Assembly (NCBI GenBank): GCA_963704515.1
Contig: OY969913.1
Location: 2,170,001-2,234,000, forward strand
From: VRUE01 sp963704515
Lineage (GTDB): Bacteria > Actinomycetota > Thermoleophilia > Solirubrobacterales > 70-9
DNA length: 64,000 nucleotides
Reading direction: 5' to 3'
Program-made: the position numbers and the translations under genes
Notes under the pieces: model-generated
The model's input: only the letters and a program-made list of their open reading frames with translations
Told to the model about the DNA's origin: nothing
The model's database searches: none
Shown here: positions 58,913 through 64,000 of the stretch, piece by piece
How positions within the stretch are numbered: the first letter of the stretch is position 1
Layout: the number at the start of each line of letters is the position of its first letter

Positions 58913-59686
58913 TCAGACGGCCTGCAGGCCGGACTTCAGCCTCATCACTGCCTTGGTGTGCAGCTGGGAGACGCGCGACTCGGTCACGCCGAGCACCTCG
59001 CCGATCTCGCGCAGGGTGAGGTTCTCGTAGTAGTAGAGGGCGACGACCAGCTGCTCGCGCTCGGGCAGCGAGGCGATCGCCTCGGTCAGCCGGTCCTTGA
59101 TCTCGCTGCTGGCCAGCGACTCCTGCGGGTCGTCGGCGCGCGGGTCGGAGATCGTGTCGAGCAGCGAGACCTGATCGCCGGAGGAGTCCGAGACCGTCCA
59201 GAGCTCGTCGAGCGCGTAGACGGAGGAGTTGGCGATCTCCAGCAGCGAGGTCTGCAGTTCGTCCTCGGAGATTTCCAGCCGGGCGGCGAGCTCGGCCTCG
59301 CTCGGCGCCCGCTGCAGCTCGTGCTCGAGCTTCGCCTGCGCCGCCTCGATTTCGCGCGCCCGCGAGCGGACCGAGCGCGGCACCCAGTCGAGCGAGCGCA
59401 GCTCGTCGATGATCGCTCCGCGGATGCGGGTCATCGCGAAGGTCTCGAACTTGATCCCCCGCTCGGGCTCGAAGCGCTCGATCGCCCCGATCAGCCCCAT
59501 CAGGCCGTAGGAGATCAGGTCGGCGTCGTCGACGTGGGAGGGCAGCCCGGCGCCGAGCCGGCCGGCGACGAACTTGACCATCGGCGAGTAGGCGACCACC
59601 AGGCGCTCGCGAGCCCTGGCGTCCCCATCCCCCTTGTAGCGGCGCCAAAGATCGCGCAGCTCCACCTCTTTTACGCCGGTTTCCAT
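58913..59686 (-). CDS. FliA/WhiG-family RNA polymerase sigma factor
   Basis: A 257-residue sigma factor: region 2 (DLISYGLMGLIGAIERFEPE, GIKFETFAMTRIRGAIIDEL), region 3 (WVPRSVRSRAREIEAAQAKL) and region 4 (LPEREQLVVALYYYENLTLR, EIGEVLGVTESRVSQLHTKA). Closest to the FliA/WhiG group, which controls motility or sporulation genes. No anti-sigma factor gene is adjacent. Between the Xer recombinase and the EF-G-like gene on one strand. Confidence 0.93.
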   Translation of the reverse strand: METGVKEVELRDLWRRYKGDGDARARERLVVAYSPMVKFVAGRLGAGLPSHVDDADLISYGLMGLIGAIERFEPERGIKFETFAMTRIRGAIIDELRSLDWVPRSVRSRAREIEAAQAKLEHELQRAPSEAELAARLEISEDELQTSLLEIANSSVYALDELWTVSDSSGDQVSLLDTISDPRADDPQESLASSEIKDRLTEAIASLPEREQLVVALYYYENLTLREIGEVLGVTESRVSQLHTKAVMRLKSGLQAV

Positions 59687-59729
59687 GGAATTCGGCTCGA
59701 TTCTATGGTCGCTGACAGGTTATTTGGCC

Positions 59730-60611
59730 TCAGGCACGGGGATGGGTGGCGGCGTACGCGTCGCGCAGGCGTGCCGCGTCGACCCGAGTGTAGACCTGCG
59801 TGGTCGAGATCGACGCGTGGCCGAGCAGCTCCTGGATCGTGCGCAGGTCGGCTCCGCCCTCGAGCAGGTGGGTGGCGAAGCTGTGGCGCAGCGAGTGGGG
59901 AGAGACCCCGGCCTGCAGCGCCGCCTGCCTCACCCAGAGACCGAGCCGGCGGGTGACGTCGGAATTGGAGAGGCGGCGGCCGCTCTTGGAGAGGAAGAGC
60001 GCCGGCTCGCGCGGGTCGCCGGCGAGGGCGTGGCGGCCGCGCTCCATGTAGCGGCGCAGAGCCCGCTGAGCCGGCTCGCCCACTGGCAGCAACCGCTCCT
60101 TGGAGCCCTTGCCGAGCACGCGCAGCTGCTCGGTCTCGTGGTCCAGGGCGCCGAGATCGAGGTTGACGATCTCCTCGCAGCGCAGCCCGCAGGAGTAGGC
60201 GAGCTCGAGCATCGCCCGGTCGCGCAGCTCCAGCGGCGTGCGCGCCGGGATCCCCTCGAGCAGCCCCCGCATCTGCTCGCTGCTCAGCACCCGCGGGAGC
60301 TTCTCCTCGCGCTTGGGGCTCGACACGAGATCGGCCGGGTTCTGCCCGACCCGGTCGGTGCGCACAAGGAAGTCGAAGAGGCCGCGCACGGCAGCCAGCT
60401 TGCGGGCGACCGTGGCCGGCGCCGCGCCCGCGGCGGTCAGCCCAGCCGCGTAGCGCCGCACGTCGCGGTGGCGGATCTCGCCCGGCGCCCGCTCTGCCGC
60501 CCACTCGACGAACTGCCCGAGGTCGACCCCGTAGGCGCGTCGCGTCCGCTCGGCGGCGCCGCGTCCCCGCAGGTCGCGGTCATAGGCGGTCAGCGCGTCG
60601 TCCCAGCTCAC
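59730..60611 (-). CDS. xerD: Tyrosine recombinase XerC/XerD
   Basis: A 293-residue site-specific recombinase. N-terminal SAM-like core-binding domain, then the catalytic domain with Arg in AYSCGLRCEEIVNLDL, Lys in VLGKGSKERLLPVG, HxxR in SPHSLRHSFATHLLEGGADL, and the nucleophilic Tyr in LLGHASISTTQVYTRVDA. Length and lack of extra domains fit the chromosome-dimer resolvase rather than a phage integrase. Whether XerC or XerD cannot be told. Could in principle act on the tRNA-derived att-like sites, but no evidence for that. Confidence 0.92.
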   Translation of the reverse strand: MSWDDALTAYDRDLRGRGAAERTRRAYGVDLGQFVEWAAERAPGEIRHRDVRRYAAGLTAAGAAPATVARKLAAVRGLFDFLVRTDRVGQNPADLVSSPKREEKLPRVLSSEQMRGLLEGIPARTPLELRDRAMLELAYSCGLRCEEIVNLDLGALDHETEQLRVLGKGSKERLLPVGEPAQRALRRYMERGRHALAGDPREPALFLSKSGRRLSNSDVTRRLGLWVRQAALQAGVSPHSLRHSFATHLLEGGADLRTIQELLGHASISTTQVYTRVDAARLRDAYAATHPRA

Positions 60612-60656
60612 GGGACGAGATTCGCGTTTGGCGGCTCTCGTCCTCTGAGCGAACGC

Positions 60657-61697
60657 TCAGTCGCCGATGAAGATCGGGGTTCCGACTTCGACCTGGGGAT
60701 ACAGTTCGATCACGTCGGGGATCGCCATCCGCACGCAGCCGTGCGAGGCGGCGGAGCCGAGCGATTCGACCTCGTCGGTGCCGTGAATGCCCGCTCCTTC
60801 GAAGATTCCCATCCAGCGCGCCTTGATCGGGTCGGCGGGGCCGGGCGGGATCACCTGGCCGGCCAGTGAGCCTGCCCAGGCGGATTCCGGCACGTGCCAG
60901 GACGGGTTCACCTGCTTTTCCTGGATGTGGTAGAGCCCTTCCGGCGTTTCCAGTCCTTCCTGGCCGACGGCCACGGTGTAGCTCTTGGCCAGCTTCAGGT
61001 TCTTCCAGAGCCGCAGGGTGAAGGCGCCGCGGTCGAGGGTGAGGTAGGACGGATACCGTTCCGCGACGTCCTTCGTCGCCACTTCCGGCTTCGTGTAGTG
61101 GGTGCGGGCGGCGATCGTGTGATCGGCGTCGGCGTTCAGCACCGCCGCCTCGAGCTGATGGGTGAGCAGCACGTCACGCAGCTTGCGCCCGTTCTTCGCC
61201 TTGACCACGGTCAGCGAGGACGGAGTCGGTTCGACGCTCGCGTTCCGCGCTTCGCGGTCGACCGCCGCGGCGACCCTGCGCACGAAGCGGTTGACCGCGT
61301 GCTTGGAGTAGGTGACGTCGGCCGGTATCTGCTTTTCCAGTTCGCCGCCGGTGACGTAGCGGACCAGCCGCCCCGGCAGGCCACCGTCGCGGCTGTCGGC
61401 GAGCGCTTCTTCAACCGCCGCGTCGAGGTCGGCGTGCACCTTGAGGCTCTTGCCCGGGAGCTCCCAGCTCTGCCCGGAGTAGCCGACGCGCAGCGAGTGC
61501 GTCAACGGCCCGAGCAGCCGGCGGCTCACCGCCTGCTTCGCTTCGGCTTCGTCCATGCCGCCGACGTCGACGCCGCCGATCGTCACGCCGTCGGCGATCG
61601 TGCCGTCCTGGGAACTGTCGTAGGCGTAGCCGACGCCAACGAGTACGAGCAGGATCGCCGCACCTGCGCCGATCGCGATCCATGTCTTGCGGCCCAT
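60657..61697 (-). CDS. L,D-transpeptidase (YkuD) with membrane anchor
   Basis: A 346-residue cell-wall cross-linking enzyme. N-terminal signal anchor (TWIAIGAGAAILLVLVGVGY), a peptidoglycan-binding-type domain (GVTIGGVDVGGMDEAEAKQA and a second half), and the YkuD catalytic domain with HGTDEVESLGSAASHGCVRM, where Cys321 is the nucleophile. ATG at 61697 is chosen; the longer frame overlaps the divergent gene. Glu codons are mostly GAA, like the other exported proteins here. Makes 3-3 cross-links or attaches proteins. Confidence 0.93.
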   Translation of the reverse strand: MGRKTWIAIGAGAAILLVLVGVGYAYDSSQDGTIADGVTIGGVDVGGMDEAEAKQAVSRRLLGPLTHSLRVGYSGQSWELPGKSLKVHADLDAAVEEALADSRDGGLPGRLVRYVTGGELEKQIPADVTYSKHAVNRFVRRVAAAVDREARNASVEPTPSSLTVVKAKNGRKLRDVLLTHQLEAAVLNADADHTIAARTHYTKPEVATKDVAERYPSYLTLDRGAFTLRLWKNLKLAKSYTVAVGQEGLETPEGLYHIQEKQVNPSWHVPESAWAGSLAGQVIPPGPADPIKARWMGIFEGAGIHGTDEVESLGSAASHGCVRMAIPDVIELYPQVEVGTPIFIGD

Positions 61698-61751
61698 CGC
61701 TGTAAATCCTACGACTGTCCGCCGACCGATCGTGGCGGATATCTTTCTCGC

Positions 61752-62489
61752 GTGCCCGCCAAGGACGAGCTGCGCAAGGGATCGAAGGACGAAGTGCGCA
61801 AGGAGGTCTGGAAGGCGATGGACCGGGCGGGCGTCTCCCGCTTCCCCGGCGCCGAGGGCCGCATCCCCAATTTCGCCGGGGCGAAACTGGCGGCGGAGAA
61901 GCTCGCCGGCCACCGGCTCTGGAAGCGAGCGCGGGTGATCAAGGCGAACCCAGACTCGCCCCAGACCTACGCCCGGCGCATCGCCCTGGAGGAGGGCAAG
62001 ACCGTGATCATGGCGGTGCCCCGCCTGCGCGACCCGCATCCCTTTCGCGTGCTCGACCCGAAGAAGCTGAGCAAGGGGGCGCTGAAGGAGGCGGCGACGA
62101 TAAAGGGGGCGCTCAAGCACGGGCGGGTGACCGCCCTCGACGAGCTGCCCGAGATCGACTTCGTCCTCTGCGGCTCGGTCGCGGTCAACCTGAGCGGCGC
62201 CCGGGTGGGCAAGGGCGGCGGCTACTCCGACCTCGAGTACGGCGTGCTGATCGACGCCGGCAAGATCGACGGCCACACGACGGTGGCGACGACCGTGCAC
62301 CCGACCCAGGTCCTGCGCCGCCACCTGATGATGACCTCCCACGACCTGCCCGTCGACGTGATCGCCACGCCGCGCGCCGTGATCGAGGTCGAGCGCCAGT
62401 ACGAGCGCCCGCGCGGCATCCTCTGGGACCACCTGCAGCCACCCCAGATACGCGAGATACCGATTCTCGAACGAATGGGCTACGCATAA
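61752..62489 (+). CDS. 5-formyltetrahydrofolate cyclo-ligase family protein
   Basis: A 245-residue protein: KDEVRKEVWKAMDRAGVSRF start, RARVIKANPDSPQTYARRIA, then IDFVLCGSVAVNLSGARVGK and KGGGYSDLEYGVLIDAGKID (the Gly-rich ATP/folate loop region of MTHFS proteins). GTG start at 61752. Longer than typical MTHFS (~190) with a shifted N-terminus, closer to the MTHFSD-like subgroup; catalytic competence uncertain. Divergent from the L,D-transpeptidase; its stop is 19 bases before the hydrolase ATG. Confidence 0.75.
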   Translation: MPAKDELRKGSKDEVRKEVWKAMDRAGVSRFPGAEGRIPNFAGAKLAAEKLAGHRLWKRARVIKANPDSPQTYARRIALEEGKTVIMAVPRLRDPHPFRVLDPKKLSKGALKEAATIKGALKHGRVTALDELPEIDFVLCGSVAVNLSGARVGKGGGYSDLEYGVLIDAGKIDGHTTVATTVHPTQVLRRHLMMTSHDLPVDVIATPRAVIEVERQYERPRGILWDHLQPPQIREIPILERMGYA

Positions 62490-62508
62490 GCGATCATCCG
62501 CGCACCGG

Positions 62509-63405
62509 ATGACCCACGACGACTACGGCAACCCCGACCCCGAGTGGCTGAAGATCGATTGGCGGCCCCACCTGCACCGGGTGGAGCTGCCCGGCGCCGG
62601 GGTCACCTACGCCGAGATCGGCGAGGGAAGCCCGATCGTCTTCGTCCATGGCATCACCAGCTCCTGGCAGGCCTGGCTCGAGAACCTGCCCTACTTCGCC
62701 GCCCGCGGGCACCGGGCGATCGCGCTCGATCTGCCCGGCTTCGGCGCCAGCCCGATGCCCTCCTGGCCGATCGAGATGCCCGCCTACGGCCGCCTCCTGC
62801 ACGACTTCTGCGAGAAGCTCGGGCTCGAGCGGGGCGTCACGGTGGTCGGCAACTCGATGGGCGGCCTGGTCGCCGCCGAGGCGGTGCTGACCGGGCCGTG
62901 GCGCTTCGAGCGGCTCGTCCTGGTCTCGGCCGCCGGCCTGATCAACACCTGGCTGCCCCATCAGCGCGGCATCGCCACCTCGCGCGCGTGGGACACGTTC
63001 GGCGCTCGCGTTGGCGCTCTGGCCCGCTTCACGGTCACCCACAGGCTCGCCCGCTGGCTCAACTTCCGCTTCGCCATCCGCTACCCGGGGCGCCTGCGCA
63101 AGGAGCTGCTCTGGGAGCAGCTCAACGCCGGCGTACCCTGTCCCGGCTTCGGTGACGCCCTACAGGCCGTGATCGAATACGACGCCCGCCACCGCCTCGA
63201 AGAGATCGAGATCCCGGTGATGATCGTCTGGGGAACCGACGACCGGGTGATCCCCTCAGCCGCCGCCCTCAGCTACAACCGCCGCATCCCCCACTCCCGC
63301 CTCGAGATCTTCGAACACACCGGCCACGTGCCCCAGCTCGAGCGCCCGGCGAGGTTCAACCGCGTGCTGGAGGAGTTCCTGGACAGTGACCCGCCGCCGG
63401 TGTAA
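62509..63405 (+). CDS. Alpha/beta hydrolase
   Basis: A 298-residue hydrolase: SPIVFVHGITSSWQAWLENL, nucleophile elbow TVVGNSMGGLVAAEAV (Ser), acid in MIVWGTDDRVIPSAAAL, His in FEHTGHVPQLERPARFNRVL. Cap-domain residues lie between ~150 and 215. The stop codon lies inside a family B hairpin element (63398-63444), so the C-terminal DPPPV is partly encoded by the repeat. Substrate unknown. Confidence 0.88.
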   Translation: MTHDDYGNPDPEWLKIDWRPHLHRVELPGAGVTYAEIGEGSPIVFVHGITSSWQAWLENLPYFAARGHRAIALDLPGFGASPMPSWPIEMPAYGRLLHDFCEKLGLERGVTVVGNSMGGLVAAEAVLTGPWRFERLVLVSAAGLINTWLPHQRGIATSRAWDTFGARVGALARFTVTHRLARWLNFRFAIRYPGRLRKELLWEQLNAGVPCPGFGDALQAVIEYDARHRLEEIEIPVMIVWGTDDRVIPSAAALSYNRRIPHSRLEIFEHTGHVPQLERPARFNRVLEEFLDSDPPPV

Positions 63406-63444
63406 CGCCTTGCGGATGCAATGCATCCACAAGGCGTTACACCG
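63398..63444. repeat. Hairpin element family B, copy 3 (at hydrolase stop)
   Basis: A nearly perfect 22-base-arm hairpin: left 63398-63419 and right 63423-63444 match at 21 of 22 positions around AAT. Contains GTAACGCCTTG and GCGGATG, shared with the comEC copies. The TAA inside GTAACG supplies the stop codon of the hydrolase. Confidence 0.85.
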
Positions 63445-63473
63445 AGCGAGGGTCAGACAGGCACAGCATCGAC

Positions 63474-63514
63474 CGTAACGTCTTTTGGATGAATCGCGTC
63501 CACAGTGCGTTACG
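63474..63514. repeat. Degenerate family B hairpin, copy 4
   Basis: GTAACGTCTTTTGGATG ... CGTCCACAGTGCGTTAC: outer GTAACG/CGTTAC paired, inner stem eroded. Thirty bases after copy 3. Bases 63515-64000 hold no gene I can support; small minus-strand frames (for example 63587-63724) have no recognisable features. Confidence 0.55.
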
Positions 63515-64000
63515 CCCGCAATCTGGGTCAAACGTGCCTGCAGTCGTATGCGCTCCGGAATTAGAGGCAAATCGGCTGCGAGTCACTCAAAGTTCGGAAA
63601 CGCAAATATCGAGGCGCTCGTTGATGACGACACGATCGCCTTCGTACACCCGAAGGGAGTGCTCTGCACCGCCGGAAGGCGAAAGTACCTCAGTAAAGAG
63701 GTCAGGTTCAAGGGCATTGGACATATCTGTCGAGCAGGGACGCCGACATGCACAAGTCAGCCTTGTCGGCCTGCGCGACGTGAATGGCGGCTTCAGGCCA
63801 AATGATGCGGCAGGCAAGCTGCGTGCTCGGCTAGCCGCGCCAGGTCCGGATCCGGACCGCTCCGAACGAGGATCCGAGTGTCGCGTTCGGCAAGGATGCG
63901 TCGGCGCTTGCGCACAAGCGCGCATCTGTGGGCAGGACCGAAGTCACCGGCCGACATGACAGCTAGCCGGTGACCGCGCCCTTCGAGGCCGAGGAGACCG

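Noticed and set aside
55840..59019. 1059-residue open frame on the plus strand
   Set aside because: Runs antisense through RNase H, the zinc-ribbon gene and the EF-G-like gene; composition is His/Asp/Arg-rich shadow typical of high-GC antisense frames, with no domain.
61742..62432. N-terminal extension of the L,D-transpeptidase frame
   Set aside because: It overlaps the divergent cyclo-ligase-like gene entirely and lacks domain signal; the signal-anchor start at 61697 fits better.
63485..63959. Several short frames near the right end
   Set aside because: No ribosome binding site, family motif or consistent codon pattern on either strand; left as unassigned.

Overview
High-GC bacterial chromosome fragment, most likely from an actinobacterium of the class Thermoleophilia (Solirubrobacterales-like). 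This placement is inferred from overall GC and codon use, a Had/MaoC pair, a WhiG/FliA-type sigma factor, many LuxR/MalT-type regulators, and large exported proteins ending in Lys/Arg-rich tails. No rRNA or other decisive taxonomic marker is in the window. Two complete tRNA genes are present: Ala-GGC and Gly-GCC.

Layout. 0-6 kb: murI (partial), a four-helix membrane protein, prmA, a short DnaJ, hrcA, hadB/hadA and lepA, all on the minus strand. 6-18.6 kb: a polytopic membrane protein, murJ, rpsT (plus strand), holA, a proline/histidine-rich anchored protein, comEC-comEA, a cupin, leuS, a SpoIIM-like protein and tRNA-Ala. 18.7-26.7 kb: a signalling block with a winged-helix regulator, a divergent 19-residue peptide gene, a LuxR response regulator, a histidine kinase lacking its histidine, a PAS histidine kinase, two single-domain receivers and an SF2 helicase. 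26.7-33.9 kb: a two-gene exported operon (a repeat protein and a giant S53 peptidase). 34-45.8 kb: two large MalT/LAL-type LuxR regulators, a zur-znu zinc uptake operon, HU and glutamate decarboxylase.

45.8-55 kb is accessory and decaying. It holds pseudogenes, an AAA ATPase and a VapBC module, each followed by a matching unit of hairpin plus tRNA-Gly 3' half, then a graveyard of gene fragments, methyltransferases (one fused to a SnoaL domain), a hydrolase and a GNAT. 55-63.4 kb returns to a conserved core: VOC protein, RNase H, EF-G-like GTPase, sigma factor, Xer recombinase, L,D-transpeptidase, a formyl-THF cyclo-ligase-like protein and a hydrolase.

The most unusual signal is a set of long palindromic hairpin elements. 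Several belong to families whose core is conserved while the arms differ between copies yet stay self-complementary. They sit next to stop codons or are inserted in frame inside genes (prmA, comEC and the 6.1-8.2 kb membrane protein, which carries four). Second are the tRNA-Gly-derived half sites that begin exactly at the anticodon loop and trail the ATPase and VapBC genes, with covarying hairpins beside them. Third, exported proteins appear to prefer GAA for glutamate while cytosolic neighbours prefer GAG.
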